Part shown: positions 1-5,426 of the stretch, one piece after another
Position numbering within the stretch: the stretch's first letter is position 1
How the letters are laid out: each line of letters begins with the position of its first letter
NCBI GenBank assembly: GCA_946481425.1
Contig: CAMLNT010000119.1
Span: forward strand, 1-7,111
Source of the DNA: an uncultured Brevundimonas sp.
GTDB lineage: Bacteria; Pseudomonadota; Alphaproteobacteria; Caulobacterales; Caulobacteraceae
Reading direction: 5' to 3'
DNA length: 7,111 nucleotides
Notes under the pieces: generated by a model
Told to the model about the DNA's origin: nothing
Databases searched by the model: none
Seen by the model: the letters and a program-made list of their open reading frames with translations, nothing else
Made by a program: the position numbers and the translations under genes

Positions 1-59
1 GCGCGGGCGTAACGGCGAACGTAGGGCAGATGCGGCGCCAGCTTGGCGACGAGACTCAT
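1..59 (-). CDS. phyR: PhyR, general stress response anti-anti-sigma regulator (N-terminal 19 codons only)
   Basis: Only the start of this gene is in the window; it runs off the left edge. The minus-strand reading from the ATG at 59-57 gives MSLVAKLAPHLPYVRRYAR, which matches the usual beginning of the sigma-like domain of PhyR (a helix of the form LxxLxPHLPYxRRYAR). In the family, this amino-terminal sigma-mimic domain is followed by a receiver domain. Phosphorylation of the receiver exposes the mimic, which binds NepR and so releases EcfG. The neighbouring divergent nepR-ecfG pair strongly supports the call, because this head-to-head arrangement is the classical GSR locus. A candidate EcfG promoter lies upstream at 109-133, giving a leader of roughly 40 nt. 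The receiver domain cannot be seen here, so the phosphorylation site is unverified. Confidence 0.88.
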   Translation of the reverse strand, partial: MSLVAKLAPHLPYVRRYAR

Positions 60-108
60 TGTTTATTCCCCGACAGACTGCGGCTGGAACGGCGCCGCTT
101 GGCCGATA

Positions 109-133
109 AACAATCTTGGCATTGGAAAGTTCC
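109..133 (-). promoter_or_regulatory. Candidate EcfG-type promoter for phyR
   Basis: Read on the minus strand, GGAAC (133-129) is followed by 16 nt and TGTT (112-109). The EcfG consensus in alphaproteobacteria is GGAAC-N16/17-CGTT, so this is a full -35 match and 3 of 4 in the -10. The spacing equals that of the divergent promoter toward nepR. The expected start point is near 102, about 40 nt before the phyR ATG. Promoter function is inferred from motif and position only. Confidence 0.62.
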
Positions 134-175
134 CACGGCAAAGCTTCGCGAGGTCGATTAATTGCGTGTCATGCG

Positions 176-200
176 GGAACTTGCGCCAAGGGGCCGCGTT
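176..200 (+). promoter_or_regulatory. EcfG-type promoter for nepR-ecfG-phyK
   Basis: GGAAC at 176-180, a 16-nt spacer and CGTT at 197-200 form a perfect match to the EcfG (GSR sigma factor) promoter consensus. Transcription would start near 207, about 35 nt before the nepR ATG. Because ecfG lies in the transcript, this is the expected positive autoregulatory promoter of the GSR. No other convincing promoter was seen in the 60-241 interval for this direction. Confidence 0.82.
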
Positions 201-241
201 TCCGCAGCCACAACAGCTTTCGGACGGGGCGTCTGAGTGAA

Positions 242-436
242 ATGAATGAGAAGTCGGATCCCGACCGGAAACGTCGCGTGAATATTCAGGAGCCAGACCT
301 GGCCGAGGCCCGCCTGCGCCAGCAGGCGATTGGCGTGCGCCTGCGTCACATGTTCGACGAGGTCGTAAACGAGCCCGTCCCTGACGAATTCCTGGACATC
401 CTCAAGCGCGCGGACGACCGTCGGGAGGGTTCATGA
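242..436 (+). CDS. nepR: NepR, anti-sigma factor of the general stress response
   Basis: This 64-residue protein holds EcfG inactive in unstressed cells; phospho-PhyR displaces it. The NepR core is clear at residues 30-56: IGVRLRHMFDEVV, then NEPVPDEFLDILKR. It corresponds to the family pattern GxxLRxxxxxVxxEPVPxxxxxLL, which forms the two helices that bind both EcfG and the sigma-like domain of PhyR. The amino-terminal 25 residues are charged and probably disordered, as usual in the family. I chose the ATG at 242 rather than an upstream in-frame ATG at 116. The 116 start lies upstream of the EcfG promoter at 176-200 and would add a 42-residue extension unlike NepR. The ribosome binding site is weak (GAGTGA just before the ATG). 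The stop overlaps the ecfG start by 4 nt (ATGA), which implies translational coupling of anti-sigma and sigma factor. Confidence 0.93.
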   Translation: MNEKSDPDRKRRVNIQEPDLAEARLRQQAIGVRLRHMFDEVVNEPVPDEFLDILKRADDRREGS

Positions 437-1029
437 CCACGGAACGCCCCGCCCGCACCGAGGCCGAGGACAATCAATTCAAGCGCGAACTGGTGCAGTT
501 GATTCCGCACCTGCGTGCTTTCGCGAGAACCTTGACCGGCGACCCCACCGCCGCTGACGACCTGGCCCAGGACGCCATGATGAAGGCGTGGGACGCGCGA
601 AACAGCTTCCAGCTCGGCACCAACATGAAGGCGTGGACCTTCATGATCCTGCGCAACCAGTTCTATTCCGAAAAGCGCCGCTCCTGGCGCCAGTCCCAAC
701 TGGACCAGGAAGCCGCCGAACGCACGCTGGTCGCGGTCGACGATCCATCGGCGCCGCTGGCGCTGGATGAGCTTCGCCGGGCGCTCGCGTCCCTGCCCGA
801 GGAACAGCGTGAAGCGCTGGTGCTCGTGGGCGCAGGCGGCTTTGCCTACGAAGAGGCCGCCGACATCTGCGGATGCGCCGTCGGCACGGTGAAGAGCCGC
901 GTCAGCCGGGCCCGTCGGGCCCTGCAGGCGACGCTGGACACCGGCGCCTATGACGCCGACGGGCGGGCGGCTGGCGAAGCGATGAGCTCCATCCTGGCCG
1001 AAGCGGACCGTCTTTCCGGCGCACGCTGA
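433..1029 (+). CDS. ecfG: EcfG-family RNA polymerase sigma factor (general stress response, SigT-like)
   Basis: This is a 198-residue ECF sigma factor of the EcfG (ECF15) group. Region 2 spans about residues 21-86: LIPHLRAFARTLTGD, then DDLAQDAMMKAW, then the -10-recognition helix around WTFMILRNQFYSEKRR. Region 4 spans about residues 113-165 and includes SLPEEQREALVLVGAGGFAYEEAA and a helix-turn-helix with GTVKSRVSRAR. The LVGAGGxxYEEAA segment is characteristic of EcfG proteins. It directs RNA polymerase to GGAAC-N16/17-CGTT promoters of stress and stationary-phase genes. The start ATG overlaps the nepR stop and follows a good GGGAGGG ribosome binding site at 423-429. The sensor kinase gene follows after 2 nt. 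Length is typical and nothing looks broken. In Caulobacter the orthologue is called SigT. Confidence 0.95.
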   Translation: MTTERPARTEAEDNQFKRELVQLIPHLRAFARTLTGDPTAADDLAQDAMMKAWDARNSFQLGTNMKAWTFMILRNQFYSEKRRSWRQSQLDQEAAERTLVAVDDPSAPLALDELRRALASLPEEQREALVLVGAGGFAYEEAADICGCAVGTVKSRVSRARRALQATLDTGAYDADGRAAGEAMSSILAEADRLSGAR

Positions 1030-1031
1030 CC

Positions 1032-2753
1032 GTGCGGCGCTGGCGCCGGGCGAAAAAGGCCGGGAACGTCCACGGCATTCGATTTCGTCTGGCGACGGCG
1101 CTGGCGATCGCGCTCGCGCCGATCCTGCTGCTCAGCGCGGTTCAGTCGCGCGCAGCCTTCACCGCTGAGAAGGCTCGGGTCGAGGCTGAACTGATCCGGG
1201 CGGCGCGCGAGAGCGCCTCTTCGGCCCAGGCCCGCATGGACGCCTCGGTCATCATGCTGGAGACGCTGAGGCCGGAATCCGTCGGCCTGTATTGCGTGCC
1301 TCGACTGCGCCAGTTGGCTGAAAGCCAGGAGGGCTACGAGGCCCTGGTGCGGGTCAGCGCCACCGGTCGCATCGTCTGCGCAAGCCATTCGGTGTCGGGG
1401 CAGGACCTGGCCGCCCAGCCCTGGTTCGCCCGGCTTCGATCGGGGGAGGCCGTCGTGCTGGCCGCTACCCCCCGCTCGATCGTGACAGACCAGCCGGCGG
1501 TGCTGGCGGCCGTGCGGTCCGAAAGCCCGCTCGGCCGCTTCGACGGCGCCTTCGTCGCCGCCATCGCGCTGGACGCCCTGCAGCCCCGCGCAGCGCCCGG
1601 CACATCCGACCGCGATATAGAGGTGGCCCTGATCGACGCGTCCGGCCGGGTCCTGACGGCCACGGACGCGACGGACTTTCCGGCGAGCGTCGACACCGAC
1701 GATCTGAACCGGCCGCTGACCGAACTGACGGTCGCCTCTGGGCAGCGCCGCACACTCACCGCCGTGCCTTTCGCGGGCCAGGACATCTACGTCGCGGCCT
1801 CCACGCCCAGCCAGGGCCTGTTCGGCTGGGCCATGGGCAATGCGCTGGCGGTCTTCATCCTGCCGCTGCTGACCTGGCTGGTGGCGCTGGTCTGCGTGCT
1901 GGTCGTGACCGAGCGCTTCGTCATCCGATGGCTGACCTATCTGGAGCGGGTGGCGGTCATCCATTCGCGGGGACGGCACAATGTCCGGCCTGTCCACGCC
2001 CAGCGCGCGCCGGCGGAAATCCGGCGATTGGCCAGAGCCATGGACCAGATGGTGCAGGCCATTGAGGCGCGCGACGCCTCCCTGACGGAATCCCTGGAGG
2101 AAAAGGACGCGCTGATGCGCGAGATCCACCACCGGGTGAAGAACAACCTGCAGGTCATCACCAGCCTGCTGAACATGCAGCAGCGGTCGTTGTCGGACCC
2201 GGCGGCCAAGGCGGCGATGAAGGACACCCGCCAGCGGATCACCGCGCTCGCCCTGATCTATCGCTCGCTCTACCAGTCCGAGACCCTCAAACAGGTTGAT
2301 GTCGGCCGCTTCTTTCAGGACCTGGTCGGCCAGCTCATCGCCGCCGACAGCACCCATGGTCCGGCTATCGACACCCACGTCGAGGCCGACATGCTGCTTG
2401 TCGATCCCGACAAGCTGGCGCCGATGGCCCTGTGGGCGGTGGAGGCGGTCTCCAACGCCCAGAAGCACGCCTTCGACGGCCGCGGCGGTCATCTGAACGT
2501 CCGGTTCACTGCGGGGGCCGAAAACAGCGTGCTGGAAGTCGAGGACGATGGGCCGGGCGTCTCCGACGAGGACGCCGCCAAGGGTCTCGGCCGCACTCTC
2601 ATGACCGCCTTCGCCCGTCAGCTGCGAGGCGAAACCGAGGTCGTGCGCGCCGAGAGCGGCGGGGTGCTGGCGCGGCTGACCTTCCCGACGCCCGAGGTTT
2701 CGCTGGCCCCGCTCACGGACTCGGCCGGGCGGCGGAACCAAGTCAGCCCGTGA
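1032..2753 (+). CDS. phyK: PhyK-type membrane sensor histidine kinase (HisKA_2 family)
   Basis: This 573-residue kinase probably phosphorylates PhyR in response to stress. A first membrane helix lies at about residues 20-38 and a second at about 271-292. They bracket a roughly 230-residue periplasmic sensor region whose ligand is unknown (Cache-like by size and position only). A HAMP-like linker follows at about 293-345. The HisKA_2 dimerisation box EIHHRVKNNLQVITSLLNMQ starts at residue 364, with His367 (the one before Arg) the likely phospho-acceptor. The ATPase domain shows the N box (WAVEAVSNAQKHAF, Glu471 and Asn475), the G1 motif DDGPG at 505-509 and a G2-like KGLGRTLM at 517-524. The start is a GTG 2 nt after the ecfG stop, with no obvious Shine-Dalgarno, so translation probably depends on coupling to ecfG. 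Order nepR-sigma-kinase, divergent from phyR, matches the Caulobacter GSR locus, which supports the PhyK name over a generic kinase. Confidence 0.87.
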   Translation: MRRWRRAKKAGNVHGIRFRLATALAIALAPILLLSAVQSRAAFTAEKARVEAELIRAARESASSAQARMDASVIMLETLRPESVGLYCVPRLRQLAESQEGYEALVRVSATGRIVCASHSVSGQDLAAQPWFARLRSGEAVVLAATPRSIVTDQPAVLAAVRSESPLGRFDGAFVAAIALDALQPRAAPGTSDRDIEVALIDASGRVLTATDATDFPASVDTDDLNRPLTELTVASGQRRTLTAVPFAGQDIYVAASTPSQGLFGWAMGNALAVFILPLLTWLVALVCVLVVTERFVIRWLTYLERVAVIHSRGRHNVRPVHAQRAPAEIRRLARAMDQMVQAIEARDASLTESLEEKDALMREIHHRVKNNLQVITSLLNMQQRSLSDPAAKAAMKDTRQRITALALIYRSLYQSETLKQVDVGRFFQDLVGQLIAADSTHGPAIDTHVEADMLLVDPDKLAPMALWAVEAVSNAQKHAFDGRGGHLNVRFTAGAENSVLEVEDDGPGVSDEDAAKGLGRTLMTAFARQLRGETEVVRAESGGVLARLTFPTPEVSLAPLTDSAGRRNQVSP

Positions 2754-2758
2754 TCATT
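2734..2758 (+). promoter_or_regulatory. Candidate EcfG-type promoter for the first entericidin gene, inside the end of the kinase gene
   Basis: GGAAC at 2734-2738, a 16-nt spacer and CATT at 2755-2758 resemble the EcfG consensus with one -10 mismatch (A for G). The start point would fall near 2765, about 26 nt before the entericidin ATG. The -35 lies within the last codons of the kinase gene. Entericidin-like genes are commonly listed among GSR targets in alphaproteobacteria. Function is inferred. Confidence 0.45.
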
Positions 2759-2790
2759 TTCCTGATCGAACGACCAACAGGATCTCGATC

Positions 2791-2928
2791 ATGCGCAAAG
2801 CTTTCGTACTTCTGGCCGCTACCGCCGCCCTGGCCGTGGCCGCCTGCAACACTGTCGCCGGCGCCGGCCGCGACGTCTCGGCCGCTGGCGACGCTGTCGC
2901 CCAGACCGCTGAAGACGCTTCCAACTAA
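2791..2928 (+). CDS. Entericidin A/B-like small lipoprotein, copy 1
   Basis: This 45-residue lipoprotein precursor starts MRKAFVLLAA and has a lipobox AVAAC with the lipidated cysteine at residue 19. The mature peptide begins CNTVAGAGRDVSAAGDAV and ends QTAEDASN. The block CNTVxGxGxDVxxxGxAV is the hallmark of the entericidin family. In E. coli EcnA and EcnB are described as an antidote and a toxin peptide linked to programmed lysis; the role of alphaproteobacterial members is unclear, but they are frequently stress-induced. An AGGA ribosome binding site lies at 2779-2782. The gene follows the kinase by 37 nt, has its own candidate EcfG promoter, and ends 56 nt before a strong terminator. It is short enough to be missed by default gene calling. 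A gapless alignment to the second copy gives 29 of 45 identical residues. Confidence 0.9.
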   Translation: MRKAFVLLAATAALAVAACNTVAGAGRDVSAAGDAVAQTAEDASN

Positions 2929-2983
2929 GCTTCAAGACCACCGCCTGGACGCCCTTCCCCCCGACCGTCCCGGCGATGAAGAG

Positions 2984-3014
2984 AAGGCCCCGTCTCCCCG
3001 GCGGGGCCTTTTTT
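2984..3014 (+). terminator. Rho-independent terminator after entericidin copy 1
   Basis: AAGGCCCCG (2984-2992) pairs perfectly with CGGGGCCTT (3002-3010) across a 9-nt loop, and the descending arm runs into six T residues (3009-3014). It should end transcripts from the nepR operon and from entericidin copy 1, separating them from the lipoprotein gene downstream. Confidence 0.9.
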
Positions 3015-3017
3015 CGT

Positions 3018-3031
3018 GCCCGCTAGCGGGC
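3018..3031. repeat. Perfect 14-bp palindrome in the intergenic region
   Basis: GCCCGCTAGCGGGC at 3018-3031 is identical on both strands. It sits 4 nt beyond the terminator T-run and about 115 nt before the next gene. It could be a dimeric regulator site or an extension of the terminator structure. In DNA this GC-rich a chance palindrome is possible. Confidence 0.4.
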
Positions 3032-3064
3032 GGCTGGGCCCGGATGGTTAAGCCGTTCGCCTTT

Positions 3065-3094
3065 CCGGGGAGAGGGCACGGCCGAACTCCCCGG
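3065..3094. repeat. 8-bp inverted repeat with 14-nt spacer upstream of the 183-residue lipoprotein gene
   Basis: CCGGGGAG (3065-3072) and CTCCCCGG (3087-3094) are exact reverse complements. The repeat lies just upstream of the putative promoter elements at 3109-3133, where an operator could be. It lacks a T-run, so it is not a simple terminator. No binding protein can be assigned. Confidence 0.35.
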
Positions 3095-3108
3095 GCGTTA
3101 AGCTTTTG

Positions 3109-3133
3109 GTAACGAAGTCCGTCCCGGCGCGTT
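3109..3133 (+). promoter_or_regulatory. Weak EcfG-like promoter for the 183-residue lipoprotein gene
   Basis: GTAAC at 3109-3113, 16 nt and CGTT at 3130-3133 match the EcfG consensus except for one -35 base. The spacing equals the clear promoter ahead of nepR. A start near 3140 would leave only about 6 nt before the ATG, so the transcript would be almost leaderless; no Shine-Dalgarno is visible, which fits. The -35 overlaps a CtrA-like TTAA-N7-GTAA pattern at 3098-3112, so an alternative reading exists. Confidence 0.35.
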
Positions 3134-3145
3134 ATCGTCGCCGCC

Positions 3146-3697
3146 ATGCTGCTGCGTTCCATCACCCGAGTCTTCGCTTTCGCCTTCGCCGCCACGCTCG
3201 TCCTGACCGGGTGCGAGCAGGCGACGGAGCCGTCGGAGCCGTCTGCCGCGCCCCTGCCCGAGAACGTGCGGCGTTGGGTGCTGATCGAGGGCGAGCAGGG
3301 CGCGGCCCTGACCCTGTTGGGCGAAGGCGACCGGCAGGTGTTTCACCTGGCCTGTCTGGCCGAGCCGGCGCGACTGCAGGTCATCGCAGCGGAGGCGACC
3401 GTCATCGGCAGCGAGGAGCGGCTGACGCTGGGCGCGGTCGACGAAGCCTTCGGACTGGTCGCGGACGTGGAGCGCGGCGGGCCGGGCGTACACGCAGAGG
3501 CCGCCATCGATCCCAGCTTCCTGGACCATCTGGCGCGCACCGACGACATTTCCGCCATGTACGGGGCCCAGCAGCTGGGCCCCTACCCGGCCCCGACCGC
3601 CGACGACCGGGCGCGGTTCATCGCCGGTTGCAGGGCGTTGGTCCGGGCGGCAGCCGAACCCGCCGGGGAGTTGCCAGAGACCGAGGCCGCGACCTAA
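3146..3697 (+). CDS. Putative outer-membrane lipoprotein of unknown function (183 aa)
   Basis: I do not recognise a named family. The protein begins with a basic and hydrophobic signal peptide (MLLRSITRVFAFAFAATLVL) ending in the lipobox LTGC, with the lipidated cysteine at residue 23. The next residues are Glu-Gln, not Asp, which favours the outer membrane. A short Pro/Glu/Ser-rich linker (about 24-40) leads to a compact domain of about 130 residues. This domain has one cysteine near its start (Cys70) and one near its end (Cys162), a plausible disulfide pair in the periplasm. The tail is acidic. The ATG at 3146 is the only start that keeps a full signal peptide; no Shine-Dalgarno precedes it. 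The gene is isolated by the upstream terminator and sits between two entericidin-like genes, 33 nt ahead of the second, so it may share a transcript with it. Confidence 0.8.
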   Translation: MLLRSITRVFAFAFAATLVLTGCEQATEPSEPSAAPLPENVRRWVLIEGEQGAALTLLGEGDRQVFHLACLAEPARLQVIAAEATVIGSEERLTLGAVDEAFGLVADVERGGPGVHAEAAIDPSFLDHLARTDDISAMYGAQQLGPYPAPTADDRARFIAGCRALVRAAAEPAGELPETEAAT

Positions 3698-3730
3698 GCT
3701 TGGCCGTTAACGCCGCTCAGGAGCTCCCCC

Positions 3731-3868
3731 ATGCGCAAGATTGTCACCCTGGTTCTCGCCGCCTCGGCCCTCGTCGTGGCCGGCTGCAACACCGTCGCCG
3801 GCATCGGCCGGGACGTGGAAGCCGTCGGTGAAGCCGTCGAGCAGACCGCCGAGGATGTGCGGAACTAG
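3731..3868 (+). CDS. Entericidin A/B-like small lipoprotein, copy 2
   Basis: This second 45-residue entericidin-like precursor starts MRKIVTLVLAA, with the lipobox VVAGC and the lipidated cysteine at residue 19. The mature part, CNTVAGIGRDVEAVGEAV then EQTAEDVRN, has the family block CNTVAGxGRDV. It is the same length as copy 1 and aligns without gaps (29 of 45 identical); the differences add negative charge (Ser to Glu, Ala to Glu). A strong AGGAG ribosome binding site lies at 3719-3723, 7 nt before the ATG. I found no convincing EcfG promoter directly upstream: the CGTT at 3705-3708 has no GGAAC at the right distance. It may therefore be read from the lipoprotein promoter. Whether the two copies form a toxin/antidote pair, as described for E. 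coli EcnB/EcnA, cannot be told from sequence. Confidence 0.9.
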   Translation: MRKIVTLVLAASALVVAGCNTVAGIGRDVEAVGEAVEQTAEDVRN

Positions 3869-3885
3869 GAAACAAGGGGCTTGGG

Positions 3886-3914
3886 CTTGGGGTCGGGAAG
3901 TCGCTGAGCCCCAG
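3886..3914. terminator. Possible hairpin between the convergent entericidin 2 and dehydrogenase genes
   Basis: CTTGGGG (3886-3892) can pair with CCCCAGG (3908-3914) through one T-G wobble. It sits in the 69-nt gap between two converging genes, where a bidirectional terminator is expected. There is no T-run on either side, so the call is weak. Confidence 0.3.
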
Positions 3915-3937
3915 GACCGCTCACCAGGCCCTCGTCC

Positions 3938-5374
3938 CTACGCCTGGGTGTAGGTCGTCTTGAACCGCGTGTAGAAATCGCGGGCGTACGGCCCCTGCTC
4001 GCGCGGGCCGAAGGATGAGCCCTTGGTTCCGCCGAACGGCGCGTTGAGGTCGACACCGGCGGTCGGCAGATTGACCATCACCATTCCGGCCTGAAGCTCG
4101 CGCTTGAAGCGCTCGGCCTGTTTCAGGGACTGGGTGAAGACGCCGGCCGACAGGCCGAACTCGGTGTCGTTGGCGATCTCGAGCGCGTGGTCCGCATTGT
4201 CCGCCGGGATGACCGAGGCGACCGGTCCGAAGATTTCCTCGCGGGCGATGCGCATTGCGTTGTCGACGTCAGCGAACAGGGCCGGGGCGATGTAGTAGCC
4301 ATCGGTATCCAGCGTCAGCCGCTCGCCGCCGCCGACGAGGCGGGCGCCCTCGGCCTTGCCGATGCCGACGTAGTCGAGGTCCTGATTCAGCTGGGCCGAG
4401 GAGACCGCCGGACCGATGTTGGTCCTGGGATCCAGGGCATGACCGACGACGAGGGCCGCGCGGCGGGCCTCCATTTTTTCCACGAACGTGGCGTAGATGG
4501 AGCGGTCGACGATGATGCGCGACGAGGCCGTGCAGCGCTGGCCCGTGGCGAAGAAGGCCCCATTGGCCGCGGCCTCGACGGCGGCGTCCAGATCGGCGTC
4601 GGCCAGCACCACCAGCGGGTTCTTGCCGCCCATCTCGAGCTGGAACCGCTTGAGGCCGCGCGCGCAGGCCTCGGCCACCTTGGCGCCCACGCCCGTCGAG
4701 CCGGTGAAGGAGACGGCGTCGACACCCGGATGGTTGAGGATCGCCTCGCCCACGACCGAGCCCTTGCCCATGACGAGGTTGAAGACGCCGGCGGGCGCGC
4801 CGCAGTCGCGGATGATGTCGGCCAGCGCCCAGGCCGAGGCCGGGACCAGATCGGCCGGCTTCATCACCACCGTATTGCCGTAGGCCAGGGCCGGGGCCGC
4901 CTTCCAGGCCGGGATGGCGATGGGGAAGTTCCAGGGCGTGATCAGGCCGACCACGCCGACCGGCTCGCGGCGGGCCTCGACGCTGACGGTCGGGCGGGCG
5001 CCGGGGATGATGTCGCCACCGCCGCGCAGGGCCTCGCCGGCGAAGAACTTGAAGACGCGAGCCGCGCGTTCGACCTCGCCCTTGCCCTCCGCGAGCGTCT
5101 TGCCCTCCTCGCGGGACAGCAGTTCGCCGAGCTCGTCCTTGCGGGCCATGAGCCGGTCGCCGACGCGGTCCAGCAGGTCGCCCCGGTCCTGATGGGCGCG
5201 GGACCAGACCGGAAGCGCCGCGCGGGCGGCCTGAACCGCCTGGTCGACGTTGTCGGCGGTGCCTTGCGCGAAGGCGGCGATGACGTCCGAGGTGTCCGAC
5301 GGGCTGCGGTTCTCGGACCAGTCGGAGCCTTCGACCCAGTCTCCGGCGATGAGGTTGGCGCGGCGCGTCGTCAT
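3938..5374 (-). CDS. NAD(P)-dependent aldehyde dehydrogenase, alpha-ketoglutaric semialdehyde dehydrogenase-like
   Basis: This complete 478-residue cytosolic aldehyde dehydrogenase has every catalytic landmark. The oxyanion Asn149 is in TPWNFP. The cofactor loop FTGSTGVG lies at 223-230. The general base Glu247 is in LEMGGKNP, the nucleophile Cys281 in GQRCTASS, and Glu380 in EEIFGP. The carboxy-terminal signature PTAGVD...PFGGTKGSSFGPREQG resembles alpha-ketoglutaric semialdehyde (2,5-dioxovalerate) dehydrogenases of the pentose and hexarate pathways, which make 2-oxoglutarate. That substrate is likely but not proven; no sugar-acid genes are nearby. The start is the ATG at 5374-5372, preceded on the minus strand by AGGGAGA. 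The frame is open another 67 codons upstream, but that part overlaps the HIT gene and has no family similarity. It lies 52 nt after the HIT gene and may be co-transcribed with it. Confidence 0.9.
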   Translation of the reverse strand: MTTRRANLIAGDWVEGSDWSENRSPSDTSDVIAAFAQGTADNVDQAVQAARAALPVWSRAHQDRGDLLDRVGDRLMARKDELGELLSREEGKTLAEGKGEVERAARVFKFFAGEALRGGGDIIPGARPTVSVEARREPVGVVGLITPWNFPIAIPAWKAAPALAYGNTVVMKPADLVPASAWALADIIRDCGAPAGVFNLVMGKGSVVGEAILNHPGVDAVSFTGSTGVGAKVAEACARGLKRFQLEMGGKNPLVVLADADLDAAVEAAANGAFFATGQRCTASSRIIVDRSIYATFVEKMEARRAALVVGHALDPRTNIGPAVSSAQLNQDLDYVGIGKAEGARLVGGGERLTLDTDGYYIAPALFADVDNAMRIAREEIFGPVASVIPADNADHALEIANDTEFGLSAGVFTQSLKQAERFKRELQAGMVMVNLPTAGVDLNAPFGGTKGSSFGPREQGPYARDFYTRFKTTYTQA

Positions 5375-5426
5375 GGTCGTCTCCCTGTCGAGGCGGGATG
5401 TAGAGGGCGGACGGTCAAAGCGCCAG

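Noticed and set aside
86..90. A GGAAC on the plus strand upstream of nepR as an additional promoter
   Set aside because: No CGTT-like -10 element lies 16-17 nt downstream; the sequence there is GATAAAC.
116..241. Upstream ATG extension of nepR by 42 codons
   Set aside because: It would start ahead of the perfect EcfG promoter at 176-200 and add a segment unlike NepR proteins.
948..2741. 597-codon open frame on the minus strand antisense to the kinase gene
   Set aside because: The plus-strand frame has clear HisKA_2 and ATPase motifs. The antisense frame is rich in Arg/Gly/Asp/His with no recognisable domain, typical of high-GC shadows.
2432..3112. 226-codon plus-strand frame running through the kinase end, entericidin 1 and the terminator
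   Set aside because: It crosses a strong terminator and several real genes in another frame, and its product is Arg/Pro-rich without any domain.
3684..3708. EcfG promoter for entericidin copy 2 based on CGTT at 3705-3708
   Set aside because: The position of the -35 reads AGGCC, too far from GGAAC to support a call.
3106..3831. 241-codon plus-strand frame over the 183-residue lipoprotein
   Set aside because: It is an Arg/Gly/Ala-rich shadow in another frame; the alternative frame has a clean signal peptide and lipobox.
3922..3950. Imperfect inverted repeat CACCAGGC / GCCTGGGTG at the end of the dehydrogenase gene
   Set aside because: It needs a bulge, overlaps the coding end and lacks a T-run, so it is not a convincing terminator.
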